A DNA stretch of 64,000 nucleotides from Castanea sativa (lineage: Eukaryota; Streptophyta; Magnoliopsida; Fagales; Fagaceae), in the NCBI RefSeq assembly GCF_040712315.1, contig NC_134013.1:19441001-19505000 (forward strand), given 5' to 3'. The notes under the pieces are model-generated. The model worked only from the letters and a program-made list of their open reading frames with translations. It ran no database searches and was not told where the DNA came from. The position numbers were made by a program, and so were the translations under genes. Every line of letters starts with the position of its first letter. Positions within the stretch are counted from its first letter, which is position 1. Positions 37,258 to 50,300 of the stretch are shown here, piece after piece.

Positions 37258-38215
37258 AATTTAGACCTCGGTTGATAGAATTAACAAGTTTTAAACTCAA
37301 GTTGTTAATTAGATTTATTATGAATAAACCATATTAAAACAAACAAACATCAATATCATGTCAAAATCATGCACAGCGGAAAAGTAAATAAGACAAGATA
37401 TGATAAATCAGGAAAACCAATGAAACAAACCAGTTTCACAGTAAAAAACCTGAGGGAGAACCTTCCTGAAAAACAATTTACTATAATAAAGAGAAGTTTC
37501 AGATCTAGTACAAAACTTTTGTCCCTAAACTCTACAATCCCCGTAGTTGAACTTACAGCAAAAACTTTCTACCGCTTCAAAACCTCTGAACTCTTTAATA
37601 TATGAACGCCACCATTTTGCATAAATCTCAGTATGTGACTAACCAATGATATATGGATTCTAGTACGTGACTAACTTCAGCAACTTGAAGAAGATGTTGT
37701 TGGCTATAAAGTTCTTCACTTCATCAATAATGAAGATCAAGAAGTACTTGGTTACAAAACCCTAATGTGCAAAAGACGCAGTAGCTTCTTATAGAAAGAA
37801 TAAGGCACTCGGTCACTTTCTCATATATTCTCTATGTGCATACATGCTATGACGGCCTTTAAAATAAGTATTATATATGTTTAGGGTTGTGAGAACAAAA
37901 CCCTACATAAATTTCAACATTGGTCAAAAATCAGATCTGGAAATTCTAATTTCGCAAGTCTCGATAGATTCAACTTTCGTTGAGCTTCTATCGAGCTTCC
38001 TTCATTAAGTCTCGAAAGATTTTCTATTGAGGTATTTGTCGAGTTTTAATGAATAGCTTTTCTCCACTCGTTTCTTGGTCCAATCTTTATGGTTTTAATA
38101 TTTGGCTTGAACAACATTTTTCTTGAAGGACTAAACACATCATAGATCTACCCAATTACAAGAAAAATACATTTTGTCAAAGGATTAGCAAATTACATAA
38201 AATATGTCCTTAACA
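37258..38215 (-). repeat. 3' LTR of copy 2
   Basis: It starts TGTTAAGGACATATTTTATG on the minus strand at 38215 and matches the copy 1 LTRs down to about 37612. Beyond that the sequence differs, although it has a copia-like AAAAAACCTG/CAGGTTTTTT block near 37445. The outer end near 37258 is a guess. Confidence 0.65.
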
Positions 38216-38230
38216 ATCTCCCCATTTAGC
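38216..38230 (-). promoter_or_regulatory. Polypurine tract of copy 2
   Basis: On the minus strand GCTAAATGGGGAGATTG precedes the LTR start, corresponding to GCCAAAGGGGGAGATTG in copy 1. Confidence 0.75.
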
Positions 38231-39197
38231 AATCCATGACAAAACCACAACAAAACAACTAATTATGAGAGAAGTCTTAAATTACTTAACTCATAGCCAC
38301 TTGTTGTATTACAAAATAAACCTATCCTTACTACAAACTCTTGAAAAACTTTGCAAGAAAATAGTTCAAGGCATGATAGACTTTCACAACTTGTCTTGCT
38401 GAAACACTTAAACAAAACTCATCATGTGTGAAACATAAATAAAGATTGTGTATATAAAGAAACATGTGTATAAAGAGAGAAAAGAAACAACACATGTAAA
38501 GATAGGTGAAGAAGACATACACCATACATATAGATATATCAAAGATAAGCACAATGTATATAAAAATAGTCACAAGACCGGTGTACAAGAAGTTAAAAGA
38601 AGCTTCTAAAACAACAAGAAGGTAAACACTCCCCATAACAAGATGAAACACAACTCCCCTTTACAGAGGCATGTATTTCTCCCCCTAACATGTAAAATCT
38701 TAAAAAGAAACCACATATTCTTCCCCTTTTTGTCATGATTGAAAAAGGGTACAAGAAGCTATAAAACTTCACTCGAGAAATATAAAGATGATCTAAGGGG
38801 CAAAAGGAATCCATAAAAATGTATGAATATAATGAAACAAGATGCTATAGATGACAAGATAATAGAAATATGCTGAACATGTGAAAAACAATACATGCAA
38901 AAGGGTCTCAACAGATCAAGAAGTCGTTGAGCTGCTATAGAGAGAAAATCCAAAAATCTCGATGGATCGATGATCTGTCAAGAATCTATTGGGCAGACAG
39001 GGAGCTCAGAAAATTTTCATGATGAATCAAGAAGTTGTCGAGATCACAAGAAGAAGGCTCAATAGAAAGGATATTTGTCGAGGATCTGTCAAGGAGCTGT
39101 CGAGCTTGAAGAAGAGGAGTTTTTTAAGGGACGAAAAACACAGAAAGATGAATGCAATAAGCAAGATACTCAAACAAAGATCCAGGAAACATATTAA

Positions 39198-40196
39198 GGC
39201 CCTGTTTGTTTTTTTTTTTTTTTCATCAATCCTCACTCAATTTTTGTCACTCATCACTCATTACTTAAAATACCCCAATTTCCTAATACCCACCTATTTG
39301 GCAACTGTTTTCACTTCACATCACTCAATTATTTCTACTATTTTGTGGGACCTACACACTAACCCAAAGAAGACTTTTCTCTCCTTTTTTTTTTTTTTTT
39401 CCTTTTCCCCCTGACTCTTACATCTTTCTCTGCCTCTCCTTTTTTTTCCCCTTGGTCCTCTGGAACAGCTACGAGATCAGGAGGTCGAGCTTGTGAAATC
39501 GACAGTTTCAGGTTTGAGCAAATGAGGCAATTGAAGCTGGGTTATGGGGAAAGGGTTATAGGGAAGAGAGGAAGTGGGTTTTGGTGGGGTTTTGGAGAAG
39601 CAGCGGCGGCGAGGGAGAGGGTGTCAACCACGGAGGATGAGGGACTCAGCTATGGAGTCAGGCCCATGGTGAACATGTTTGTGAATTTGTGTTTGTGTGT
39701 TAGTGTGTATGATCTAACTCATGTGTTTATGAGTTTGATTTTATGGGTTTGAGAAATTAGTACCCATGTGTTTTTTTTTTTTTTTTTTTTTATAAAGTAT
39801 ATTTGGTGTTTCCGTGATGAAAAAAAGAAAGAAAAAGAATGAAGAAGAAGAAAAAAAATGGTCTTTGGAGTGAGTTTGTGAAGAAGAAAGAAAGAAAGAA
39901 AAAGAAAGAAGAAAAAAAAGGTGCGCTTGGTGTGACTTTGCACTGACAGTGGGTCCCATGTATGTGGGTTTAATTACGAAAATGTCATCATAACTCTGTT
40001 TCCATAATTTGAAAACACCTAAAATGTGTTTTCAGTTTCTAAAACTCATTACTAAAAAATCAGAGAATTGAGTGATGGAAACAAAAACTAGAAACAATGC
40101 CAAACACACTTCTCAGCCATGGGACCCACATATTTTGAGTTATGGGTGATGGAAATAGAGTTATGGGTGATGAAAACTGAAAATCCAAACTGCCCC
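39198..40196. mobile_element. PIF/Harbinger-type non-autonomous element
   Basis: The ends are GGCCCTGTTTG and, reverse complemented, GGGGCAGTTTGG. The 3-bp target-site duplication TAA lies at 39195-39197 and 40197-40199. Long inverted subterminal regions are rich in CATCACTCA/CATCACCCA. The interior has a GC-richer patch (39400-39680) without a recognisable protein. Copy 1 of the LTR family (12490-12515, GAGAGCTTAATATGTT) shows the uninterrupted target. Confidence 0.9.
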
Positions 40197-40245
40197 TAAG
40201 CTCTTAAAATATCTCTCAACATATATGCAAAGCATCCATAAATCT

Positions 40246-40250
<5 letters not shown>

Positions 40251-40283
<33 letters not shown>
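40251..40283. repeat. (CA)n microsatellite
   Basis: An uninterrupted CA run inside LTR copy 2; the matching site in copy 1 (12440-12456) is a shorter (TG)n run. Confidence 0.9.
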
Positions 40284-40285
<2 letters not shown>

Positions 40286-40599
40286 GTCTAACCAATTTTA
40301 TATTTAAAAAATAAATTAAGATAGTTTAGTGAGTATATATTAACACATGTATCCCTTGTGATGACCAAATTACATTATAATACATGTAGCAAAGAGTATG
40401 TGTGTTGTGTGTGAAACATAGTAAAAGTCCATAAGTGTCTCATATTATGAAGATTTGAGACATGAGAAAATCAAAATCACTCCCACACAATCATAACTGT
40501 TTGATGGAGACTATCACTTTCAAGGCACATCCTATAACTCTCACATCTCCTAGAAACATGTGTGCAATCATATTAAAAGTATTTTGATTATTTTTGCTT

Positions 40600-41177
40600 T
40601 TCTTTTCTTTACATATTTTTCTTTCTTTTAAGTATTGAGAAACACATTGAGAGATGGATAATAGGGCCATGCCCACAATGGATGAGTGGGAGATGTTAGA
40701 AATTGAAAAGAATATAGATAGATACTCAAAGTGGGCATGTCCCTATGTATACTTCAGAATAATTGTAACATCCAAGATTTATAGAGTAATGGTTTGGATT
40801 ATTACTTTACCCCACTAAGTTTACTATTCTACTCAATATTAATGGAGTGGTGTGTATATAAACACCAAGAGTGGTACCCATTGTATAGTGAACGAATTTT
40901 GTATTTCTTATAGTGTTTACAGAGTGTTGTAAGCTCTTATGTTATGAGTTATGTTTGCATCACTCTAATAGTGTGCAACAGTGTCAAGAAACGTTTTTGG
41001 TTCGTGGATTATACAAACTAGAATTCAAAACGTATTTGAATAGCTGGTTTGCGTGGAGGCTGCCTCTAGACAGCGTAAAACAATTTTAAAACTCCTGTGT
41101 AATCATCGGTTTAGGCCAAGAAAAATATGCCTAAAAACTGATTATTTATATTCCGCTGCAAGTCTCTATTTCTTACA
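40600..41177 (+). mobile_element. 3' end of another LTR retrotransposon
   Basis: A 484-bp LTR-like unit at 40694-41177 starts TGTTAGAAATTG and ends TTTCTTACA. It is preceded by the purine-rich GAGTGGGAGA, which acts as a polypurine tract. A TATA-like TATATAAA at 40855-40862 would be the LTR promoter. No 5' partner or pol is present in the window, so this is a truncated copy. Confidence 0.6.
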
Positions 41178-42893
41178 CATGTAGATCAAATGCATGCCCA
41201 TGACCCCTAAGAATCCCGCTCTAGAGGGAAGTTTTACCATAAATTATGCAAATGGTGGTGGTGGTGGTGAGGTTATTGGGAATATTCTAGCGTGTGATAT
41301 TCAGTCATATCAAGTTGAGAAATGACTTTGACTTTTATCTAATTTCAAGTTGCCAAATTTATAAAATCTAGAAATAATTTTATACGGTAATTATGGTTTC
41401 TTTTTTGTTAAATTGAATTCATACTAACAAAAGACAAATATATTGAGCTGTATATTGCAAAATACTACCAGCAAGTACACGAAATTTCATGCCTAAGAAA
41501 AGTCCATTTGACAAGTAATCCTTACTGCTTATTGGCATCTTGCTGTCAAGCACTTTATTTATATATATATTTTGTTTCTACCGGTATATTTTTAAAAAGA
41601 AAAGTAAACGAATTCCTTAAAATCATTGTAAGATATATTTTTATAAATTTTTTATAAGAAAATAAAAAAATAATTAATTTTTTTGATAAATTTTTTTTTT
41701 TTTCATAAAAGTTATATAATTTTTTTTTTTAAATAGTTTGTTAATGATTGTCTTAAGGACACTCCATAATAGAATCAATTTTAAAGTGCTTTATTTTTAT
41801 TTTAAAACTTATCCATTTGCCAAATATATTATTACTTTCTTTTGATTATTATGCTTTCAGTCAATAGGCAAGAAACACTACGAGATTAAAATTCAAGATG
41901 TAAAGTGTGACCCTGTGGAATAAATATTCATTTTTTTTAATTACAAACAAAAAAAGAGAGGTGATGAAGTCTATTACCACAAATTTCAAACCTAATCTAA
42001 ATTGAAAGGAGTACTTATAGTTTTAACTTTTTAAGTAATTTTTATTTTATTTTATATATATACTTAATTTAAATGATGGGACAAGCTTGTCCCCTAAGAT
42101 TTTAAGTTGCTTTACACCGCATTTTTATTACTTGGTCGAGCAGTCATCATTATGGACCATTCAATCGATGGGTTAGTCACTTAGTTTTGTTCAACTTAAT
42201 CTTTAAAAGGCATAACAAACAAATACTAATATCTTGAATCTTGATCCAATGTTTCAAAAAACTCAAATCTAGAAAAAAAAAAGAAAAAAAAAAGAAAGCT
42301 CACCGACGCCATTCGATCAAGTTGACGAGTTGATTAATTCTCGATATTTTCACATACAAGACCATGACAAAATAACCACTTTTGTTTGGGTCCGGGTCCC
42401 ATTAGCTACGTATTAGTGAAAGCATTATCATTTATCATAGAGCACTAAACTTTTCTTTTTAAGCAAAGCAATACTACATAGAGTATTAATATTAGTTTAA
42501 GCAGCCGCTTATAGAATAATCTTCTTCCATAGTTGAAAGTTCCGTCTTGACCTAATTGCAACTCTTAGTTTTTTTGTCATATTTATTTGTTTGTAATGTG
42601 ATGAAATATATATATATATATATATATATTCTTTTTTTGTCTGCATGTTATTATAAATTTATATATTGTGCAAAAATAGGAATATCATATATGCGAGTGG
42701 AGGGATATTTTTCAATCATACAATGGAAACTATAAGAATGGACTTGCATCATTTGAGATTAAATATACGTAATTATTGCTTTGCACGCTCCTACCGAAAG
42801 AGGTGGGGGGCTTTAATGATTAAGATTTGCATTTCCATGTGGAATTAGAGAAGAGCTAGCTACTGCATGAGAGTGATTCCTTCATCATTAATT

Positions 42894-42933
42894 AGGTAGT
42901 GATATAAAAAAAGAAAAAGAAAAAGGTAGTGAT
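42894..42933 (+). mobile_element. Ultra-short retroposon tail with 10-bp TSD
   Basis: AGGTAGTGAT at 42894-42903 is repeated at 42924-42933 around a 20-base A-rich insert (ATAAAAAAAG then AAAAAGAAAA). Confidence 0.55.
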
Positions 42934-43059
42934 CACTACTCAGGGTTGAGAAACCATGTATTACAAAGCGAATAAGCTTATAAAGTTTTTACTTATTATT
43001 TGAACTTTGAACTTCGAACCACGTATTTCAAAAAAAAAAAAATCAAATTACATATATAA

Positions 43060-43200
43060 GACATGAAAAATTCTTAAATACTTCTAGGGTACAAACAAAT
43101 GATGCTCTATTTTCTCACATTCATGGTGGTGTCCACCATGAATGTGGGAGGCTTTAAAAATACTTAAGAATTATTCCACAAAACATTATAAAAAATGGAA
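43060..43200. mobile_element. Foldback MITE with 14-bp perfect stem
   Basis: The centre CACATTCATGGTGG (43116-43129) and CCACCATGAATGTG (43133-43146) are exact inverted copies with a 3-base loop. The outer parts (AAATTCTTAAATAC and GTATTT-type words near 43175) continue the fold imperfectly. The outer limits are approximate. Confidence 0.55.
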
Positions 43201-43393
43201 TTAATGCTAAATTATCATTTGAACCCACAGATTTAGCTTAAAATTTTATTTTTAATTAGCCTTCACGATAGATAGAAGATATAGTGTTAAAAACTAACAT
43301 GCATGCATTAATTTTGTGTTTATTGAGGCACATTCATCGGACTATTATAATGGTGCGTCCATTTAGGGTTTAACCATGTATCAGCCTGCATCT

Positions 43394-43433
43394 AAAAGAT
43401 GTCCCACGCTATCGAAAAAAAAAAAAAGATGTC
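43394..43433 (+). mobile_element. Ultra-short retroposon tail with 10-bp TSD
   Basis: AAAAGATGTC at 43394-43403 recurs at 43424-43433 around the 20-base insert CCACGCTATCGAAAAAAAAA. Confidence 0.55.
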
Positions 43434-43746
43434 ATGTGTGTGGTATCAATATCATAGTCAAATTTGCAAGCAAATCATCAACTACTTGACGAGGAATTTT
43501 TTAGGAAAAATGTCTGTTGGAGCCTGGAACTTGGAAGTAGGCATTGGCTCATAACTAATTAATACGAGATAGATAAAGGTTGAAGCCCAATATGTTGTGA
43601 AGATTGGAAGACTTTCAAGGATCAAATGGCTTAAAAGTAAAGGATGAGCCTAATATGCTCGACCCAAAGTTTCTCTCAGATGGGCCATTCTCTACTATGC
43701 TGGATGGGAACATGTAATTAGCCTAAAGCCCATAATGACATCCTAA

Positions 43747-45460
43747 GAGCATTGACATTAAGAATCTAAGAGTGCTAAAAATCTATAATAGCACCTATCC
43801 CACTAAAAACAGCACTACATCAGGAGCTCTTAAACCTAAAAATTTTTTAAGCTTCAAAGCTACAGTAAGCTGCCATTTATAGAAACTTACTGTAGCACAA
43901 AGTTAAAAATAAAAATCAATATTTTATCCTACTATCTCTCCTCCTCTAGTTAAAAAATTATTTTCTTCCCAAGCGTCTCTCTTCCTCGACTCTTTCTCTC
44001 TTCCCCAACTCTTTCTCTTTAATTTTCTCTCCTCTCTCACTCTCTCAGTTTTGCTATGGTCGTGGGTGGTCTTCATCTCTCTTCCCCAATGTCTCATCTC
44101 TCACTCTCTCGGTTTTGATTTTGGACTGGGGTTTGCAATGGTAGCAGGTGGGTGAGTTTCAATTGGTGTGGTGGCTAATGGGTCTTTTTTTCTCGCTATG
44201 GGTTTGGTGGGTTTCTATTATGGGTCAGGTTCATCACTCTTTCCCGATTGGTGGTTTGTGGGTCCCTGTTATGGGTCGAATTCATCGCTCTTCATCGATT
44301 GGTGGTTCGTGGGTCAAGTTCGACATTGTTCATCGAGTGTGGGTTGTTTTGATTTTGTGATTTTGGCTTGTTTTGGTGGTTTTGTGATTTGATTTCGATG
44401 GTGTGATTTGATTTTGTGACTTGGTGGGTTCGTGGGTTTTTGTTGTGATTTGATTTTGGCTATGTTTCAAATTTCAATTGTGGTGATAGTTGCTATCGGT
44501 GGTTTTTTTGTGTGATGGTGGTTGTGGCTGTTGTGTAGTAGGTTGGATATATTATTTTATTATATTGAATGCTAAAATAAAATCATTAATATTATGCGTT
44601 TTTGTAAAGTATGGTGTCATTGATGTGTGTTTTGTAAAGTGTGGTGTTAAAGCACTCACAATAACTCAAAAGTTATTTTAGCATCTTAACCACACAAAAA
44701 AAAACCTTCCAATAAAGTTGCTATAGCTAAAATATTTAGCTATATTTTACCTTCATGCTACAGTGAGCTATTATCAATAACAGCTCATTCTAGCATGAAG
44801 GTAAACATTTTTTTTTATTCCCTCCTCTCTCATTTTGTTATTCGCTCTCTCTCTCTCTCTCTTCTCTATTATTTGTTCTCTCTTCACTCTATCTCCTGGT
44901 GGTTCGTGGGTCTGATTGTGGACATCGGAGTGGGTTAATTGGTTCATGGGTCAAAGTGGTTCATGGGTATCAACGTGGTTCATGGGTCGATTTGGCTGAT
45001 TTGGTCATTGATTTGTTTGATTTATGTTAAGTTGTGCTGCGTTTGTGGTTTGGTTGAGAGGTGGAAGAGGAAGGTTGGTGGTGACTAGATTGTGGGTTTG
45101 TTTTTGTTTTTTTGCTATGGTTGATGGTTGCAGGTTGAGAAGTGGAAGAGGAAGGTTTTTGGGGGTTGGATTTTGATTTTTTTTTTTTCTGTGGTTTGTG
45201 GCTGTGGCTGATGGGCGATAATGGAGGTGGCTGTTGCTGCATGATGATTTTTGTGGGGGTTGTTTATCATTATTTTAAATGAGTTGCTAAAAATATGGAG
45301 TTTGTATTGTAAAATGAGTTGTTAAAATAGATAAAGTTACTTTTTAAGTTGCTAAAAGCTACAATTTTTAGCTTATTTACTATGAATGCTTTTAAAATAG
45401 ATAATGTAATGTTTTGTGTTGCTAAAACTATATTTTTAAGCAACCTTGACGTGAATGCTC
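43747..45460. mobile_element. TIR element (Harbinger-like), outer
   Basis: The left end GAGCATTGACATTAAG and the right end, reverse complemented, GAGCATTCACGTCAAGG form TIRs. Flanking trinucleotides are TAA and TAT, a degenerate 3-bp duplication. The subterminal sequence has the AGCTACAGTAAGCTGC words common in such MITEs. A similar element is nested inside it. Confidence 0.6.
44650..45391. mobile_element. TIR element (Harbinger-like), nested
   Basis: The ends are AAGCACTCAC and, reverse complemented, AAGCATTCAT, with TTA duplicated at 44647-44649 and 45392-45394. It contains a CTACAGTGAGCTATTATC block like the outer element. The interior is GT-rich and non-coding. Confidence 0.65.
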
Positions 45461-46718
45461 TATGGCTTGGTAAGAAAAAGTTTGGTTTGTGATTAAAAAA
45501 AAAAAAAAAAAAAATTTCAATTATTGCATTTGGGACCTGTGGAAGAAAAAAAAAACCTACTCTCTAAAGCTTTTTCATTGATAGGAAAATCAGACTATTT
45601 AAACCAAGAATGTAATTTCTTTTTGGTTCTATCAGTTTTAGTTTTGCTATTTGAAAGCAATTTTCTATTTTATTTTATTTTTTTATAAGTATTTGAAAGC
45701 AAATTTAGAGAGAGAGAGAGAGAGATTGGTGTGACCACTCGCCGTCTCTTTGAGCTACATGAGCACTTGGTGATGACATTCTTGCTTAAGAGTATTCACA
45801 TTAGCTTGTGCAAAAAATTATATTTATTTGAATATGAAGATCTACTTTTTCTATTTTATATAATCATTTTTCAAAAATACTCATGTCAGAGTATCTATTC
45901 TAAACTTTATTTCATTAAAATTTATATATATTTTAATTTTTAAAAATTGTTTATCTTTCTTCACATACAATAACTGCCATCCATTTTCTTCTTTCATTTT
46001 TGGAATACGTAAAGAAGAATAAAAAAACCAAATGCAAAATGAATAGTGCTAGTATAAATTTACATTGTTACTATAGCAACTTTGTAAATCTACATATTTT
46101 TATCTTGATTAATGTGGGTGATTTTAAGACTTGAATATGTAAAAATTGAGTCTTTATTTTATATTTTATTTTGCATATTGTCTTTTGCAAATGCTCTCAC
46201 TAAGTGTACATTTGACATTGGCTTAAAAAACTAATTTTTTTTTTTTTTTACGGTTTAGCTTATTTTGCTACTATTTATAGGTTCTACTATGCTCTTTTAG
46301 CCACTTTTTAGCTTTTATCTATAGCATTTTCAGCAAATATTTTTTTTTTAAATTTCAACTAAATAAGTTGTTTCTAAATAGATTTTAAAAATAAGTTTTG
46401 AAGAAGGCTAGCAAACAAATAAAAACATCATGCGGATCAAATGGACCATAAAAGTTAATAAATCCCACTTCAGGATCACGGAGTTCCAATTGGATCTGAA
46501 ATTTGAAAATCTGGGATTTGGTCCAATCACCAACAGGCCCATCACTGTGTTTTAGTGTAAACGATGCGTCTCAATAATAAAAAAAGAAAAGTCAGCTCAA
46601 CATACAAAACTCTGCGTTTTTGCCCCAAACCAAACCAACCTTCTCTGTGGTACTACCGGGCGCTCACAGGGAAGAGGGAACACTGCAATACCTAAATTAA
46701 ACCAGTGTTTCACTCAGA
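45461..46718. other. Spacer upstream of TAF5
   Basis: It holds two probable small MITEs: about 45790-46200 with inverted TATTCACATTAGCTTGTGCA-like ends, and about 46205-46440 with GCTTAAAAAACTAA ends. No gene recognised. The last 120 bp form a CG-containing, C-rich region that is likely the TAF5 core promoter; no clear TATA box was seen. Confidence 0.4.
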
Positions 46719-46723
46719 GCGAG

Positions 46724-46759
<36 letters not shown>
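46719..46759 (+). repeat. (GA)n tract in the TAF5 leader
   Basis: A GA repeat ends seven bases before the TAF5 start codon. GA-rich leaders are common in plant genes and may contribute to transcription or translation. Confidence 0.85.
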
Positions 46760-46765
<6 letters not shown>

Positions 46766-46980
46766 ATGGAGGAAGATCAATTAGAGAAATTCGTGGTAGC
46801 GTATTTGAAGAAGAAAGGGTTTAAGCAAGCTGAGCACGCTTTCCAAGAAGAACTTCAACAACATCAGAGCAAGAACAATTCTTCATCTTCCATCTCCACC
46901 AACTCCATCACTGACCCTGACTTCGCCAAGCACCTTCTCTCATTCCCCGAGTACTCTCTCTCTCTCTCTCTCTATTACCC

Positions 46981-47011
<31 letters not shown>

Positions 47012-47338
47012 AAAATTTTAAGAATGTGAAAGGAACAAGAAGCTCACTTTGTTCAAAAGAAAGCAAATGAGTTCTAGTTCAAAAGCCATGAAAAAAGAAG
47101 GATTAAAACACTGAAATTGATTTATTCTATGAGTAGCATTCGTCTCTATCATTGTATAATGTTGTGGGTGTGGGTGGAGGTGGAGGATGAGGTCAATAAA
47201 AACACTTTGCGATTGCGTTATGTATTCTGTGTTTTTCGTTTTGTAGTTTAAGTGTTTGATTTATTGTCTCTGAGACTTCTTTGTCAGAATGGTTATTTTT
47301 GTTGCCTACCCATGTTTTATTCTAGGATCCTGTTGATG

Positions 47339-47369
<31 letters not shown>

Positions 47370-50300
47370 TTTTTTGGGTCGTAAAGCTCTGTTGGCTTCT
47401 ACTCTTTGGTGGGTTGGACAGTAGGGGGACCGTGTAGGAAAGATTTGGTTTTGCCTATGGTTCATTGACACTTCTCTATGTGGTGATGTGGTGAGAGTTG
47501 GGTTTATTTCTTTATTTATTTTAATTATGTGGGGATATACAGCGAACTAATTTTTTTTGGAAAATTAGAGCGTCAGTGGTATTGTATTTATATCATCATT
47601 GTTCAATTTGTTTTAAACTGTAAATCATGCGAAATAAACTAGTGGAAAGTGAGAGGGCTAGTGAATATGTTTGTGCTTGCATGTTACTCTTATCTCTATA
47701 AATATAAAATGACTGCTATTGGTGTATACGTTGAGATATTCATCTTTAGAATCGTTATCGGAACATGTGCCCAAATGTACCAATATTTTTTACCTTGAAT
47801 ATTGTAGATAATATTGATTTTCATAAAATGACATTCTAGTACATTTATTTTCATCAGATGCATTACAGTACTCATCCAGTTTTGAAGTTTTCCTATCGCA
47901 ACTTGAAAAATTTTACCTGTTGAAGTGTCAGTGGTTTATTCTTTTCAAGGATGAAAATTTGAAATTGCTCTTTTACGAACTTCTACGAACAGTTTGTCCA
48001 ACTTTAGAGCAAGGCGGAGGATAGGTCATGGGTTCCAGACCCACCAGATGTGTGTAACATACTAATAAAAAAAAAAAACTATCCAACTTTACATTGTATG
48101 TTCACACAACAGTTGACAAAACCTACTACAGATTTAATCCAACTAAGGTGTTGACCATCAATGTGCCATGGTTTTACGTCATTCACTATAAGCTAGAATG
48201 AAGATGTCGAACAGTTTAGTAACATGCATTGCTTTTTATGAGAATACATGCCTTTGTTTGCAGTAAATTGCTCTTAAGTGTGGTTCTCTCAATATTGGTC
48301 TGGCTGGCTTGAGTGGCTTCTTTTTGGACTTGCTAAGAGCAGTTGTTAAATTTTTCAAACAATATTCCCAAAGATTTCAGATACTCAGTTTGAAAGTCTT
48401 TTGGTTGTGCCATGATTTAGAACTTAGAAGAACATGAGAAGTGGGCAGAATCATTTCTCGTTTCTTACTTAGCTAGGATGTTTGTGGTAATTAGAGTAAT
48501 TATTTTTATAGCAGGTAATTGGCATTGCTGATATAAGGACTAAATTTGGTCTCTTTCTACTGAATACATTCTTTTGAGGGCGATCATTAAATGGATTGGA
48601 AAACTCTTTTTCTTTTGGGTGTTTATGCTCTTGTTCTTTCTCATAAAGCTGCTCTTATTATATACTGAAAGTTCTTGTTTTTCAGATTGGAGAATGTTCC
48701 AGCACGATATCAGGATGGATATAGCAAACTAAGGTCTTGGACTTATAGTTCACTAGATTTATACAAGGTAACTAGATTTGAAGTTGCTTTTAGTTGGAAA
48801 TTCATTTCATAATCCCGGTGTTTAAGATTCGACTAAATCGGCTTTCTAACATATGCAGCATGAGTTGATTCGTGTGCTTTATCCTGTATTTATTCATTGT
48901 TTCATGGATCTGGTGGTGAAAGGGCATATTCAAGAAGGTATATTTTGAGCTTATTTCTTAATGTTTTGTATCTATAATCATAAATTAACTGAAGTGGTCC
49001 ACTATTGTAACGACTGTTATGTGTTTATTTTTACATGACTAATGTTGTTGTTTTCTTACTATGTTGTATCTTGCCCTTCAAACTCACCAAAGTTGCTCAT
49101 AAATGCAACAACTGTAATGTTTATATGTTTAATGATTATGGTTGGTATCCCCAGCTCGAACCTTTTTCAATAGCTTCCGTGAAGACCATGAAATGATGCA
49201 CTCACGAGACCTTCAAAAGTTGGAAGGAGTTCTTTCTCCCTCTCATCTGGAGGTAATTACTATTTTAGAATTTTCATATCACATTCCCCTTTCTTTAGAT
49301 GGCTAAATTGTAATTCAAAATAATCTAATGATCATATTCTTTTTTAGGAGATGGAATTTGCTCATTCTCTTAGGCACAACAAAGTCAAAATAAAGATATG
49401 TCAGGTAAGATCCTGTTCCTCTTGAGTGAACTTCTTAATATTCAAAGCAATTTGTATTTGGAATGTTGTACCATTATGTTTGAAGTGGCTATTGTAGAAG
49501 GAGACTATTAGATCAAAGAATCAGTTGGAAACATTGTTGATTCATACTGTGTTTGATTAGTCCCGAGCCTGAGGTCTTACAAATAGTAGCACTCTTATAG
49601 GCTTCACAAAATCTCTATTATTTTGTAGTTCTTTTAGGTTATAGAGTGCTCATCATTGTGAGCATGAAATAATCTATTTTATTAATAAAGCGTATTACCT
49701 ATAATTTTTTAATGATTGCAGGTTATTTTTATTCTAATTTTAGTTCACTCAAGTCCTAGCACCTGTTTTTATTGGTAAGTTACATGCACCCAATGGGTCT
49801 TGAATCCATGACCTCACCTTCCACCTAGAACTTATAAAGAGAGGAATTACCGATTGAGGTAGAGGTCATTAGCAAGTCATAGTACCTATTAAGTTACCTT
49901 GGAGCCATTTTTCCTATATGTTCCACATTAGTGTCTCAAGATCATTGATATAGCTCAGGCTTATGATGCCTTATCGCACTACACTTCTGCATGGAATTCC
50001 TTTTTATTTTTTATATAAGTAAGAAAAGTCTTTATTAAAAAATACTACTTTATGCAAAAAAAGTACAAGAGTAGACAAAAACTACAGAAGGAAAACAAAC
50101 AGAAAATTAATTACATGAGAGGAGAGAACTTATGAACAAAGGGAAGGAATCGTTAGATGTGAGTCCCCAAGCCCAAGACCAATTAAACAAATAACCACAG
50201 AAAGAAGCAAGTAACTGGTATCCTGAACTATCCACATCCTCAAACGTGCATTTGTTACGCTCCTTCCATATACACCACATCAGGCAGAATGGTACCAAAT

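Larger units (their letters stand above)
37258..40386 (-). mobile_element. Non-autonomous copia-type LTR element, copy 2 (truncated)
   Basis: On the minus strand it runs from the post-gag region (40386) through an internal region, polypurine tract and 3' LTR. It matches copy 1 at 12354-12556 (here 39150-40386 minus the Harbinger insert), at 13540-14099 (here 38216-38740) and in the 5' part of the LTR (37612-38215). Between these blocks copy 2 carries about 400 bp with repeated CTCGACA words instead of the transposon ORF of copy 1. The gag, 5' LTR and primer-binding site are missing. Confidence 0.75.
41178..43746. other. AT-rich spacer with small insertions
   Basis: No gene recognised. (AT)n lies at about 42605-42630. 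It contains two ultra-short retroposon tails and a short palindromic MITE, listed separately. Confidence 0.4.

Noticed and set aside
44148..45242. Trp/Phe/Val-rich or Pro/Ser/Gln-rich open frames
   Set aside because: They are readings of GT-rich MITE interiors without conserved domains.
46951..47029. TAF5 exon 1 reading on past 46950
   Set aside because: It runs into (CT)n and (TG)n repeats, while the GT at 46951 joins in phase to 48686 and restores conserved TAF5 sequence.
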